Assembly: GCA_920105625.2 (NCBI GenBank)
Contig: OV050031.1
Coordinates: forward strand, 85,631,995-85,695,994
Origin: Clusia tigrina
Taxonomy: Eukaryota > Arthropoda > Insecta > Diptera > Clusiidae
Direction: 5' to 3'
Length of the DNA: 64,000 nt
Of this stretch, positions 47,334-60,642 are shown in pieces. The notes beneath the pieces are model-generated. The model searched no databases, was not told where the DNA came from, and saw only the letters and a list, made by a program, of their open reading frames with translations. The translations under genes and the position numbers were made by a program. Within the stretch, counting starts at the first letter, position 1. Every line of letters begins with the position of its first letter.

Positions 47334-48486
47334 CAGCCTCTGTCATCGTCTCTGTTGTCGTCTCAGTCGCCGCCGCTGTCGATTGGGGGTCTGCTGCATT
47401 CTCTATGCCAATATCTACCCTTATCTGCCTCAGTCGGCGTCTCGGTCGGCGTCACAGCCTCTGTCAGCGTCTCTGAATGCGTCTCAGTCACTGCCGCTGT
47501 CGATTGGAGGGTCTGATGCCTTCCCTATGCCTATATCTACTCCTATCTGCCTCAGTCGGAGTCTCAGTCGGCATCGCAGCTTCTGTCAGCGTCTATGTAG
47601 GCGTCTCAGTCGGTGCCGCTATCGATTGGGGGTCTGATGCCTTCTCTATGCCTATATCTACCCTTATCTGCCTCAGTCGGCGTCTCAGTCGGCGTCGCTG
47701 CCTCTGTCAGCCTCTCTGAATGCGTCTCAGTCGCTGCCGCTGTCGATTGGGGGGTCTGCTGCCTTCTCTATGTCAATATCTACCCTATCTGCCTCAGTCG
47801 GCGTCTCAGCCTCTGTCAGAGATTCTGTAGGCTTCTCAGTTGTTGCCGCTGTCGATTGGGTTGTCTGCTGCCTTCTCTATGCCTATGTCTAACCATCTCT
47901 GCCTCAGTCGGTGTCTCAGTCGGCGTCGCAGCCTCTGTCAGCGTCTCTGTAGGCGTCTCAGTCGGTGCCGCTGTCGATTGGGGGTCTGATGCCTTCTCTA
48001 TGCCTATATCTACCCTTATCTGCCTCAGTCGGCGTCTCAGTCGGCGTCGCTGCCTCTGTCAGCGTCTCTGAATGCGTCTCAGTCACTGCCGCTGTCGATT
48101 GGAGGGTCTGATGCCTTCTCTATGCCTATATCTACTCCTATCTGCCTCAGTCGGAGTCTCAGTCGGCATCGCAGCTTCTGTCAGCGTCTATGTAGGCGTC
48201 TCAGTCGGTGCCGCTGTCGATTGGGGGTCTGATGCCTTCTCTATGCCTATATCTACCCTTATCTGCCTCAGTCGGCGTCTCAGTCGGCGTCGCAGCCTCT
48301 GTCAGCGTCTCTGAATGCGTCTCAGTCGCTGCCGCTGTCGATTGGGGGGTCTGCTGCCTTCTCTATGCCAATATCAACCCTTAACTGCCTCAGTCGGCGT
48401 CTCAGTCGGCGTCACAGCCTCTGTCAGCGTCTCTGAATGCGTCTCAGTCACTGCCGCTGTCGATTGGAGGGTCTGATGCCTTCTCT

Positions 48487-49192
48487 ATGCCTATATCTTC
48501 CCCTACCTGCCTCAGTCGGAGTCTCAGTCGGCATCGCAGCCTCTGTCAGCGTCTATGTAGGCGTCTCAGTCGCTGCCGCCGACGATTGGGGGGTCTGCTG
48601 CCTTCTCTATGCCAATATATAAACTTATCTGCCTCAGTCGGCGTCGCAGCCTCTGTCAGCGTCTCTGTAGGCGTCGCAGTCGCTGCCGCTGTCGATTGGG
48701 GGTCTGCTGCCAAATGTGTGCCTATATCTACCCCTATCTGCCTCAGTCGGCATCTCAGTCGGCCTCGCAGCCTCTATCAGCGTCTCTGTAGGCGTCTCAG
48801 TTGTTGCCGCTGTCGATTGGTGGGTCTGATGCCTTCTCTATGCCTATATCTTCCCCTACCTGCCTCAGTCGGAGTCTCAGTCGGCATCGCAGCCTCTGTC
48901 AGCGTCTATGTAGGCGTCTCATTCGCTGCCGCCGACGATTGGGGGGTCTGCTGCCTTCTCTATGCCAATATATAAACTTATCTGCCTCAGTCGGCGTCGC
49001 AGCCTCTGTCAGCGTCTCTGTAGGCGTCTCAGTCGCTGCCGCTATCGATTGGGGGGTCTGCTGCCAAATGTGTGCCTATATCTACCCTTATCTGCCTCAG
49101 TCGGCATCTCAGTCGGCCTCGCAGCCTCTATCAGCGTCTCTGTAGGCGTCTCAGTTCTTGCCGCTGTCGATTGGTGGGTCTGATGCCTTCTC
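48487..49192 (+). repeat. Trimer higher-order unit, 353 bp, two copies
   Basis: Three variant monomers (TATATCTTCCCC core with CATCGCAGCC; TATATAAACTTATC core; CTGCCAAATGTGTGCC core) repeat as a set at 353 bp. The second copy drifts after about 49190, where GGCGTCACAG replaces GGAGTCTCAG. Confidence 0.86.
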
Positions 49193-50942
49193 TATGCCTA
49201 TATCTTCCCCTACCTGCCTCAGTCGGCGTCACAGTCGGCTTCGCGGCCTCTATCAGCGTCTCTGTAGGCGTCTCAGTTGTTGCCGCTGTCGATTGGGGGG
49301 TCTGCTGCCAAATGTGTGCCTATATCTAAACCTATCTGCCTCAGTCGGCGTCTCAGTCGGCGTCGCAGCCTCTGTCAGCGTCTCTGAATGCGTCTCAGTT
49401 ACTGCCGCTATCGATTGGGGGTTCTGCAGCGTTCTCTATGCCTATATCTACCCCTATCTACCTCAGTCGGCGTCTCAGTCGAAGTCGCAGCCTCTGTCAG
49501 CGTCTTTGTAGGCGTCTCAGTCGCTGCCGCTGTCGATTGGGGGGTCTGCTGCCTTCTCTATGCCTATATCTACCCTTATCTGCCTCAGTCGGCGTCTCAG
49601 TCGGCGTCGCTGCCTCTGTCAGCCTCTCTGAATGCGTCTCAGTCGCTGCCGCTGTAGATTGGGGGGTCTGCTGCCTTCTCTATGTCAATATCTACCCTAT
49701 CTGCCTCAGTCGGCGTCTCAGCCTCTGTCAGAGATTCTGTAGGCGTCTCAGTTGTTGCCGCTGTCGATTGGGTTGTCTGCTGCCTTCTCTATGCCTATGT
49801 CTAACCATCTCTGCCTCAGTCGGCGCCACAGTCGGCATCGCAGCCTCTCTCAGCGTCTATGTCAGCGCCTCAGTCGCTGCAGCTGTCGATTGGGGGGTCT
49901 GCTGCCGTCTCTATGCCAATATCTACCCCTATCTGCCTCAGTCAGCGTCTCAGTCAGCGTCTCAGTCAGCGTCGCACCCACTGTCAGCGTCTCTGTAGGC
50001 GTCTCAATCGCTGCCGCCATCGATTGGGGAGTCTGCTTCAGTCTATATGCCAATATCTACCCCTATCTGCCTCAATCGGCGTCGCCGCCTCTGTCAGCGT
50101 CGCTGAAGGCGTCTCAGTTTTTGCCGCTGTCGATTGGGTTGTCTGCTGCCTTCTCTATGCCTATGTCTAACCATCTCTGCCTCAGCCGGCGTCTCAGTCG
50201 GCGTCTCAGTCGGCGTCTCAGTCAGCGTCGCAGCTTCTGTCAGCGTCTCTGTTGTCGTCTCAGTCGCTGCCGCTGTCGATTGGGGGGTCTGATGCCTTCT
50301 CTATGCCAATATCTACCCTTATCTGCCTCAGTCGGCGTCACAGCCTCTGTCAGCGTCTCTGAATGCGTCTCAGTCACTGCCGCTGTCGATTGGAGGGTCT
50401 GATGCCTTCTCTATGCCTATATCTACTCCTATCTGCCTCAGTCGGAGTCTCAGTCGGCATCGCAGCTTCTGTCAGCGTCTATGTAGGCGTCTCAGTCGGT
50501 GCCGCTGTCGATTGGGGGTCTGATGAATTCTCTATGCCTATATCTACCCTTATCTGCCTCAGTCGGCGTCGCTGCCTCTGTCAGCCTCTCTGAATGCGTC
50601 TCAGTCGCTGCCGCTGTCGATTGGGTGGTCTGCTGCCTTCTCTATGTCAATATCTACCCTATCTGCCTCAGTCGGCGTCTCAGCCTCTGTCAGAGATTCT
50701 GTAGGCGTCTCAGTTGTTGCCGCTGTCGATTGGGGGGTCTGCTGCCTTCTCTTTGCCTATATTTACCTCTATCATCCTCAATCGGTATCTCAGTCGGCGT
50801 CGCAGCCTCTATCAGCGTCTCTGTAGGCGTCTCTGTTGGGATCGCAGTCGTTGCCGCTGTCGATTGGGGGTCTGCTGCCTTCTCTATGCCTATATCTACC
50901 CCTACCTGCCTCAGTCGCCGTCACAGTCGGCTTCGCAGCCTC

Positions 50943-51946
50943 TGTCAGCGTCTCTGTAGGCGTCTCAATCGCTGCCGCCGTCGATTGGGGGGTTTGCTGC
51001 AGTCTCTATGCCAATATCTACCCCTATCTGCCTCAATCGGCGTCGCCGCCTCTGTCAGCGTCGCTGTAGGCGTCTCAGTTTTTGCCGCTGTCGATTGGGT
51101 TGTCTGCTGCCTTCTCTATGCCTAAGTCTAACCATCTCTGCCTCAGTCGGCGTCTCAGTCGGCGTCTCAGTCGGCGTCTCAGTCGGCGTCGCAGCCTCTG
51201 TCAGCGTCTCTGTTGTCGTCTCAGTCGCTGCCGCTGTCGATTGGGGGGTCTGCTGCCTTCTCTATGCCAATATCTACCCTTATCTGCCTCAGTCGGCGTC
51301 TCAGTCGGCGTCGCAGCCTCTGTCAGCATCTTTGTAGGCGTCTCAGTCGCTGCCGCTGTCGGTTGGGGTGGTCTGCTGCCGTCTCTATGCCTATCATTTC
51401 CCCTATCTGCCTCAGTCGGCGCCACAGTCGGCATCGCAGCCTCTCTCAGCGTGTATGTCGGCGCCTCAGTCGCTGCCGCTATCGATTGGGGGGGGGTCTG
51501 CTGCCGTCTCTATGCCAATATCTACCCCTATCTGCCTCAGTCAGCGTCTCAGTCAGCGTCGCACCCACTGTCAGCGTCTCTGTAGGCGTCTCAATCGCTG
51601 CCGCCGTCGATTGGGGGGTTTGCTGCAGTCTCTATGCCAATATCTACCCCTATCTGCCTCAATCGACGTCGCCGCCTCTGTCAGCGTCGCTGTAGGCGTC
51701 TCAGTTTTTGCCGCTGTCGATTGGGTTGTCTGCTGCCTTCTCTATGCCTAAGTCTAACCATCTCTGCCTCAGTCGGCGTCTCAGTCGGCGTCTCAGTCGG
51801 CGTCTCAGTCGGCGTCGCAGCCTCTGTCAGCGTCTCTGTTGTCGTCTCAGTCGCTGCCGCTGTCGATTGGGGGGTCTGCTGCCTTCTCTATGCCAATATC
51901 TACCCTTATCTGCCTCAGTCGGCGTCTCAGTCGGCGTCACAGTCTC
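50943..51946 (+). repeat. 626-bp five-monomer unit in tandem
   Basis: Positions 50943-51320 return at 51569-51946, offset 626. Shared are AATCGCTGCCGCCGTCG, GGGGTTTGCTGCAGTC, CGCCGCCTCTGTCAGCGTCG, GCCTAAGTCTAACC and a run of four 12-mers (51144 and 51771). Between the two parts lie the CGGTTGGGGTGGTCTG and CATTTCCCC monomers. Confidence 0.85.
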
Positions 51947-52330
51947 TGTCAGCGTCTCTGTAGGCGTCTCAGTTGTTGCCGCTGTCGATTGGGGGGTCTG
52001 CTGCCTTCTCTATGCCTATATCTACCCCTATCTGCCTCAGTCGGCGTCTCAGCCTCTGTCAGAGATTCTGTAGGCGTCTCAGTTGTTGCCGCTGTCGATT
52101 GGGGGGTCTGCTGCCTTCTCTTTGCCTATATTTACCTCTATCAGCCTCAATCGGCATCTCAGTCGGCGTCGCAGCCTCTATCAGCGTCTCTGTAGGCGTC
52201 TCAGTTGTTGCCGCTGTCGATTGGGGGGTCTGCTGCCTTCTCTATGCCTATATCTACCCCTATCTGCCTCAGTCGGCGTCTCAGTGGGCGTCGCAGCGTC
52301 TTGTCAGCGTCTCTGTAGGGATCTCAGTCG

Positions 52331-52820
52331 TTGCCGCTGTCGATTGGGGGGTCTGCTGCCTTCTCTATGCCTATATTTACCCCTATCTGTCTCAGTCGGC
52401 ATCTCAGTCGGCGTCGCAGCCTCTATCAGCGTCTCTGTAGGCGTCTCAGTTGTTGCCGCTGTCGATTGGGGGGTCTGCTGCCTTCTCTATGCCTATATCT
52501 ACCCCTACCTGCCTCAGTCGCCGTCACAGTCGGCTTCGCAGCGTCTTGTCAGCGTCTCTGTAGGGATCTCAGTCGTTGCCGCTGTCGATTGGGGGGTCTG
52601 CTGCCTTCTCTATGCCTATATTTACCCCTATCTGCCTCAGTCGGCATCTCAGTCGGCGTCGCAGCCTCTATCAGCGTCTCTGTAGGCGTCTCAGTGTTGC
52701 CGCTGTCGATTGGGGGGTCTGCTGCCTTCTCTTTGCCTATATCTACCCCTACCTGCCTCAGTCGCCGTCACAGTCGGCTTCGCAGCCTCTGTCAGCGTCT
52801 CTGTAGGTGTCTAAGTCGCC
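52331..52820 (+). repeat. 245-bp dimer in near-perfect tandem
   Basis: Period 245: TATATTTACCCC core, CAGTTGTTGCCG, CAGTCGCCGTCACAG and GCAGCGTCTTGTCAGCG. The second copy loses two bases (CTCAGTGTTGCC) near 52695. The same dimer is doubled at 58082-58571, whereas the 46-kb relative has it once. Confidence 0.83.
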
Positions 52821-53040
52821 ACCGCTGTCGATTGGGGGTTCTGCTGCCTTGTCTTTGGCTATATCTACCCCTACCTGCCTCAGTTGGCGTCACAGTCGGC
52901 TTGTCAGCCTCTGTCAGCGTCTCTGTAGGCGTCTCAGTTGTTGCCGCTGTCGATTTGGGGGGTCTGCTGCCTTCTCTATGCCTATGTCTACCCCTGTCTG
53001 CCTCAGTCGGCGTCTCAGTCGGCGTCACAGCCTCTGTCAC

Positions 53041-56000
53041 CGTCGCACCCACTGTCAGCGTCTCTGTAGGCGTCTCAATCGCTGCCGCCGGCGATTGGGG
53101 GGTCTGCTGCAGTCTCTATGCCAATATCTACCCCTATCTGCCTCAATCGGCGTCGCCGCCACTGTCAGCGTCGCTGTAGGCGTCTCAGTTTTTGCCGCCG
53201 TCGATTGGGTTGTCTGCTGCCTTCTCTATGCCTATGTCTAACCATCTCTGCCTCAGCCGGCGTCTCAGTCGGCGTCTCAGTCGGCGTCGCAGCTTCTGTC
53301 AGCGTCTCTGTTGTCGTCTCAGTCGCTGCAGCTGTCGATTGGGGGGTCTGCTGCCGTCTCTATGCCAATATCTACCCCTATCTGCCTCAGTCAGCGTCTC
53401 AGTCAGCGTCGCACCCACTGTCAGCGTCTCTGTAGGCGTCTCAATCGCTGCCGCCGTCGATTGGGGGGTCTGCTTCAGTCTCTATGCCAATATCTACCCC
53501 TATCTGCCTCAATCGGCGTCGCCGCCTCTGTCAGCGTCGCTGAAGGCGTCTCAGTTTTTGCCGCTGTCGATTGGGTTGTCTGCTGCCTTCTCTATGCCTA
53601 TGTCTAACCATCTCTGCCTCAGCCGGCGTCTCAGTCGGCGTCTCAGTCGGCGTCGCAGCTTCTGTCAGCGTCTCTGTTGTCGTCTCAGTCGCTGCCGCTG
53701 TCGATTGGGGGGTCTGCTGCCTTCTCTATGCCAATATCTACCCTTATCTGCCTCAGTCGGCGTCACAGCCTCTGTCAGCGTCTCTGAATGCGTCTCAGTC
53801 ACTGCCGCTGTCGATTGGAGGGTCTGATGCCTTCTCTATGCCTATATCTACTCCTATCTGCCTCAGTCGGAGTCTCAGTCGGCATCGCAGCTTCTGTCAG
53901 CGTCTATGTAGGCGTCTCAGTCGGTGCCGCTGTCGATTGGGGGTCTGATGAATTCTCTATGCCTATATCTACCCTTATCTGCCTCAGTCGGCGTCTCAGT
54001 CGGCGTCGCTGCCTCTGTCAGCCTCTCTGAATGCGTCTCAGTCGCTGCCGCTGTCGATTGGGTGGTCTGCTGCCTTCTCTATGTCAATATCTACCCTATC
54101 TGCCTCAGTCGGCGTCTCAGCCTCTGTAAGTGATTCTGTAGGCGTCTCAGTTGTTGCCGCTGTCGATTGGGGGGGTCTGCTGCCTTCTCTTTGCCTATAT
54201 TTACCTCTATCATCCTCAATCGGTATCTCAGTCGGCGTCGCAGCCTCTATCAGCGTCTCTGTAGGCGTCTCTGTTGGGATCTCAGTCGTTGCCGCTGTCG
54301 ATTGGGGGTCTGCTGCCTTCTCTATGCCTATATCTACCCCTACCTGCCTCAGTCGCCGTCACAGTCGGCTTCGCAGCCTCTGTCAGCGTCTCTGTAGGTG
54401 TCTAATTCGCCACCGCTGTCGATTGGGGGTTCTGCTGCCTTGTCTTTGGCTATATCTACCCCTACCTGCCTCAGTTGGCGTCACAGTCGGCTTCTCAGCC
54501 TCTGTCAGCGTCTCTGTAGGCGTCTCAGTTGTTGCCGCTGTCGATTTGGGGGGTCTGCTGCCTTCTCTATGCCTATGTCTACCCCTGTCTGCCTCAGTCG
54601 GCGTCTCAGTCGGCGTCACAGCCTCTGTCACCGTCGCACCCTCTGTCAGCGTCTCTGTAGGCGTCTCAGTCGCTGCCGCTGTCGATTGGGGGGTCTGCTG
54701 CTCTCTCTATGCCAATATCTACCCCTCTTTGCCTCAGTCGGCGTCGCAGCCTCTGTCAGCGTCTTTGTAGGCGTCTCAGTCGCTGCCGCTGTCGGTTGGG
54801 GTGGTCTGCTGCCGTCTCTATGCCTATCATTTCCCCTATCTGCCTCAGTCGGCGCCACAGTCGGCATCGCAGCCTCTCTCAGCGTCTATGTCGGCGCCTC
54901 AGTCGCTGCCGCTGTCGATTGGGGGGGGGTCTGCTGCCGTCCCTATGCCAATATCTACCCCTATCTGCCTCAGTCAGCGTCTCAGTCAGCGTCGCACCCA
55001 CTGTCAGCGTCTCTGTAGGCGTCTCAATCGCTGCCGCCGGCGATTGGGGGGTCTGCTGCAGTCTCTATGCCAATATCTACCCCTATCTGCCTCAATCGGC
55101 GTCGCCGCCACTGTCAGCGTCGCTGTAGGCGTCTCAGTTTTTGCCGCCGTCGATTGGGTTGTCTGCTGCCTTCTCTATGCCTATGTCTAACCATCTCTGC
55201 CTCAGCCGGCGTCTCAATCGGCGTCTCAGTCGGCGTCGCAGCTTCTGTCAGCGTCTCTGTTGTCGTCTCAGTCGCTGCAGCTGTCGATTGGGGGGTCTGC
55301 TGCCGTCTCTATGCCAATATCTACCCCTATCTGCCTCAGTCAGCGTCTCAGTCAGCGTCGCACCCACTGTCAGCGTCTCTGTAGGCGTCTCAATCGCTGC
55401 CGCCGTCGATTGGGGGGTCTGATTCAGTCTCTATGCCAATATCTACCCCTATCTGCCTCAATCGGCGTCGCCGCCTCTGTCAGCGTCGCTGAAGGCGTCT
55501 CAGTTTTTGCCGCTGTCGATTGGGTTGTCTGCTGCCTTCTCTATGCCTATGTCTAACCATCTCTGCCTCAGCCGGCGTCTCAGTCGGCGTCTCAGTCGGC
55601 GTCGCAGCTTCTGTCAGCGTCTCTGTTGTCGTCTCAGTCGCTGCCGCTGTCGATTGGGGGGTCTGCTGCCTTCTCTATGCCAATATCTACCCTTATCTGC
55701 CTCAGTCGGCGTCACAGCCTCTGTCAGCGTCTCTGAATGCGTCTCAGTCACTGCCGCTGTCGATTGGAGGGTCTGATGCCTTCTCTATGCCTATATCTAC
55801 TCCTATCTGCCTCAGTCGGAGTCTCAGTCGGCATCGCAGCTTCTGTCAGCGTCTATGTAGGCGTCTCAGTCGGTGCCACTGTCGATTGGGGGTCTGATGA
55901 ATTCTCTATGCCTATATCTACCCTTATCTGCCTCAGTCGGCGTCTCAGTCGGCGTCGCTGCCTCTGTCAGCCTCTCTGAATGCGTCTCAGTCGCTGCCGC

Positions 56001-56955
56001 TGTCGATTGGGTGGTCTGCTGCCTTCTCTATGTCAATATCTACCCTATCTGCCTCAGTCGGCGTCTCAGCCTCTGTCAGTGATTCTGTAGGCGTCTCAGT
56101 TGTTGCCGCTGTCGATTGGGGGGGTCTGCTGCCTTCTCTTTGCCTATATTTACCTCTATCATCCTCAATCGGTATCTCAGTCGGCGTCGCAGCCTCTATC
56201 AGCGTCTCTGTAGGCGTCTCTGTTGGGATCTCAGTCGTTGCCGCTGTCGATTTTGGGTCTGCTGCCTTCTCTATGCCTATATCTACCCCTACCTGCCTCA
56301 GTCGCCGTCACAGTCGGCTTCGCAGCCTCTGTCAGCGTCTCTGTAGGTGTCTAAGTCGCCACCGCTGTCGATTGGGGGTTCTGCTGCCTTGTCTTTGGCT
56401 ATATCTACCCCTACCTGCCTCAGTTGACGTCACAGTCGGCTTCTCAGCCTCTGTCAGCGTCTCTGTAGGCGTCTGAGTTGTTGCCGCTGTCGATTTGGGG
56501 GTCTGCTGCCTTCTCTATGCCTATGTCTACCCCTGTCTGCCTCAGTCGGCGTCTCAGTCGGCGTCACAGCCTCTGTCACCGTCGCACCCTCTGTCAGCAT
56601 CGCACCCTCTGTCAGCGTCTCTGTAGGCGTCTCAGTCGCTGCAGCTGTCGATTGGGGGGTCTGCTGCTCTCTCTATGCCAATATCTACCCCTATTTGCCT
56701 CAGTCGGCGTCGCAGCCTCTGTCAGCGTCTTTGTAGGCGTCTCAGTCGCTGCCGCTGTCGGTTGGGGTGGTCTGCTGCCGTCTCTATGCCTATCATTTCC
56801 CCTATCTGCCTCAGTCGGCGCCACAGTCGGCATCGCAGCCTCTCTCAGCGTGTATGTCGGCGCCTCAGTCGCTGCCGCTATCGATTGGGGGGGGGTCTGC
56901 TGCCGTCTCTATGCCAATATCTACCCCTATCTGCCTCAGTCAGCGTCTCAGTCAG
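53041..56955 (+). repeat. 1.95-kb higher-order unit, two full tandem copies
   Basis: The unit starts GTCGCACCCACTGTCAGCG at about 53041, 54989 and 56956, with a constant offset of 1949 over most of its length (about 16 monomers). Copy 2 gains 18 bp near 56590 (CAGCATCGCACCCTCTGT). A third copy begins at 56956 but soon follows the 5.5-kb block instead. A TGATGAATTCTCTATG core at 53950 and 55899 creates an EcoRI-type GAATTC in each copy. Confidence 0.88.
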
Positions 56956-59381
56956 CGTCGCACCCACTGTCAGCGTCTCTGTAGGCGTCTCAATCGCTGC
57001 CGCCGTCGATTGGGGGGTTTGCTGCAGTCTCTATGCCAATATCTACCCCTATCTGCCTCAATCGGCGTCGCCGCCTCTGTCAGCGTCGCTGTAGGCGTCT
57101 CAGTTTTTGCCGCTGTCGATTGGGTTGTCTGCTGCCTTCTCTATGCCTAAGTCTAACCATCTCTGCCTCAGTCGGCGTCTCAGTCGGCGTCTCAGTCGGC
57201 GTCGCAGCCTCTGTCAGCGTCTCTGTTGTCGTCTCAGTCGCTGCCGCTGTCGATTGGGGGGTCTGCTGCCTTCTCTATGCCATTATCTACCCTTATCTGC
57301 CTCAGTCGGCGTCTCAGTCGGCGTCACAGTCTCTGTCAGCGTCTCTGAATGCGTCTCAGTCACTGCCGCTGTCGATTGGAGGGTCTGATGCCTTCTCTAT
57401 GCCTATATCTACTCCTATCTGCCTCAGTCGGAGTCTCAGTCGGCATCGCAGCTTCTGTCAGCGTCTATGTAGGCGTCTCAGTCGGTGCCGCTGTCGATTG
57501 GGGGTCTGATGCCTTCTCTATGCCTATATCTACCCTTATCTGCCTCAGTCGGCGTCTCAGTCGGCGTCGCAGCCTCTGTCAGCCTCTCTGAATGCGTCTC
57601 AGTCGCTGCCGCTGTCGATTGGGTGGTCTGCTGCCTTCTCTATGTCAATATCTACCCTATCTGCCTCAGTCGGCGTCTCAGCCTCTGTCAGAGATTCTGT
57701 AGGCGTCTCAGTTGTTGCCGCTGTGGATTGGGGGGTCTGCTGCCTTCTATTTGCCTATATTTACCTCTATCAGCCTCAATCGGCATCTCAGTCGGCGTCG
57801 CAGCCTCTATCAGCGTCTCTGTAGGCGTCTCAGTTGTTGCCGCTGTCGATTGGGTTGTCTGCTGCCTTCTATATGCCTATGTCTAAACATCTCTGCCTCA
57901 GAAGGCGTCTCAGTCGGCGTCGCAGCCTCTGTCAGCGTCTCTATAGGCGTCTCAGTCCCTGCCGCTGTCGATTGGGGGGTCTGCTGCCTTCTCTATGCCT
58001 ATATCTACCCCTATCTGCCTCAGTCGGCGTCTCAGTGGGCGTCGCAGCGTCTTGTCAGCGTCTCTGTAGGGATCTCAGTCGTTGCCGCTGTCGATTGGGG
58101 GGTCTGCTGCCTTCTCTATGCCTATATTTACCCCTATCTGTCTCAGTCGGCATCTCAGTCGGCGTCGCAGCCTCTATCAGCGTCTCTGTAGGCGTCTCAG
58201 TTGTTGCCGCTGTCGATTGGGGGGTCTGCTGCCTTCTCTATGCCTATATCTACCCCTACCTGCCTCAGTCGCCGTCACAGTCGGCTTCGCAGCGTCTTGT
58301 CAGCGTCTCTGTAGGGATCTCAGTCGTTGCCGCTGTCGATTGGGGGGTCTGCTGCCTTCTCTATGCCTATATTTACCCCTATCTGCCTCAGTCGGCATCT
58401 CAGTTGGCGTCGCAGCCTCTATCAGCGTCTCTGTAGGCGTCTCAGTTGTTGCCGCTGTCGATTGGGGGATCTGCTGCCTTCTCTATGCCTATATCTACCC
58501 CTACCTGCCTCAGTCGCCGTCACAGTCGGCTTCGCAGCCTCTGTCAGCGTCTCTGTAGGTGTCTAAGTCGCCACCGCTGTCGATTGGGGGTTCTGCTGCC
58601 TTGTCTTTGGCTATATCTACCCCTACCTGCCTCAGTTGGCGTCACAGTCGGCTTCTCAGCCTCTGTCAGCGTCTCTGTAGGCGTCTCAGTTGTTGCCGCT
58701 GTCGATTTGGGGGGTCTGCTGCCTTCTCTATGCCTATGTCTACCCCTGTCTGCCTCAGTCGGCGTCTCAGTCGGCGTCACAGCCTCTGTCACCGTCGCAC
58801 CTTCTGTCAGCGTCGCACCCTCTGTCAGCGTCTCTGTAGGCGTCTCAGTCGCTGCCGCTGTCGATTGGGGGGTCTGCTGCTCTCTCTATGCCAATATCTA
58901 CCCCTATTTGCCTCAGTCGGCGTCGCAGCCTCTGTCAGCGTCTTTGTAGGCGTCTCAGTCGCTGCCGCTGTCGGTTGGGGTGGTCTGCTGCCGTCTCTAT
59001 GCCTATCATTTCCCCCATCTGCCTCAGTCGGCGCCACAGTCGGCATCGCAGCCTCTCTCAGCGTCTATGTCGGCGCCTCAGTCGCTGCCGCTGTCGATTG
59101 GGGGGGGGTCTGCTGCCGTCCCTATGCCAATATCTACCCCTATCTGCCTCAGTCAGCGTCTCAGTCAGCGTCGCACCCACTGTCAGCGTCTCTGTAGGCG
59201 TCTCAATCGCTGCCGCCGTCGATTGGGGGGTCTGCTGCAGTCTCTATGCCATTATCTACCCCTATCTGCCTCAATCGGCGTCGCCGCCACTGTCAGCGTC
59301 GCTGTAGGCGTCTCAGTTTTTGCCGCCGTCGATTGGGTTGTCTGCTGCCTTCTCTATGCCTAAGTCTAACCATCTCTGCCT

Positions 59382-59489
59382 CAGTCGGCTTCTCAGTCGG
59401 CGTCTCAGTCGGCGTCTCAGTCGGCGTCTCAGTCGGCGTCTCAGTCGGCGTCTCTGTCGGCGTCTCAGTCGGCGTCTCAGTCGGCGTCG
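59382..59489 (+). repeat. 12-bp subunit run, 9 copies
   Basis: Homologous to the run at 47214, nine copies. The first is CAGTCGGCTTCT. The CTGTCGGCGTCT variant is again third from the right end. Confidence 0.96.
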
Positions 59490-60642
59490 CAGCCTCTGTC
59501 AGCGTCTCTGTTGTCGTCTCAGTCGCCGCCGCTGTCGATTGGGGGTCTGCTGCCTTCTCTATGCCAATATCTAACCTTATCTGCCTCAGTCGGCGTCTCA
59601 GTCGGCGTCACAGCCTCTGTCAGCGTCTCTGAATGCGTCTCAGTCACTGCCGCTGTCGATTGGAGGGTCTGATGCCTTCTCTATTCCTATATCTACTCCT
59701 ATCTGCCTCAGTCGGAGTCTCAGTCGGCATCGCAGCTTCTGTCAGCGTCTATGTAGGCGTCTCAGTCGGTGCCGCTATCGATTGGGGGTCTGATGCCTTC
59801 TCTATGCCTATATCTACCCTTATCTGCCTTAGTCGGCGTCTCAGTCGGCGTCGCTGCCTTTGTCAGCCTCTCTGAATGCGTCTCAGTCGCTGCCGCTGTC
59901 GATTGGGGGGTCTGCTGCCTTCTCTATGTCAATATCTACCCTATCTGCCTCAGTCGGCGTCTCAGCCTCTGTCAGAGATTCTGTAGGCGTCTCAGTTGTT
60001 GCCGCTGTCGATTGGGTTGTCTGCTGCCTTCTCTATGCCTATGTCTAACCATCTCTGCCTCAGTCGGTGTCTCAGTCGGCGTCGCAGCCTCTGTCAGCGT
60101 CTCTGTAGGCGTCTCAGTCGGTGCCGCTGTCGATTGGGGGTCTGATGCCTTCTCTATGCCTATATCTACCCTTATCTGCCTCAGTCGGCGTCTCAGTCGG
60201 CGTCGCTGCCTCTGTCAGCGTCTCTGAATGCGTCTCAGTCACTGCCGCTGTCGATTGGAGGGTCTGATGCCTTCTCTATGCCTATATCTACTCCTATCTG
60301 CCTCAGTCGGAGTCTCAGTCGGCATCGCAGCTTCTGTCAGCGTCTATGTAGGCGTCTCAGTCGGTGCCGCTGTCGATTGGGGGTCTGATGCCTTCTCTAT
60401 GCCTATATCTACCCTTATCTGCCTCAGTCGGCGTCTCAGTCGGCGTCGCAGCCTCTGTCAGCGTCTCTGAATGCGTCTCAGTCGCTGCCGCTGTCGATTG
60501 GGGGGTCTGCTGCCTTCTCTATGCCAATATCAACCCTTAACTGCCTCAGTCGGCGTCTCAGTCGGCATCGCAGCTTCTGTCAGCGTCTATGTAGGCGTCT
60601 CAGTCGGTGCCGCTGTCGATTGGAGGGTCTGATGCCTTCTCT

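Larger units (their letters stand above)
44300..49823 (+). repeat. 5.5-kb segmental duplication, copy 1 (partner ~56223-61845)
   Basis: The same ordered series of variant monomers is found at about 56223-61845. The offset is 11923-11924 up to about 46265. It is then 12169, because the partner has an extra 245-bp dimer near 58082-58571. It falls to 12156 after the 12-mer run at 47214, which is one unit longer here, and is about 12022 at the right end. Shared private features include GTCTAAGTCGCCACC, CATTTCCCCTATC, CAATCGGCGTCGCCGCC, GCCTAAGTCTAACC, CTGCCAAATGTGTGCC and GCTGTAGATTGGGG. Confidence 0.86.

Noticed and set aside
43741..55904. GAATTC sites at 43741, 50525, 53950 and 55899 as functional elements
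   Set aside because: They come from one variant core (CTGATGAATTCTC) spread by duplication. They are useful as lineage markers only.
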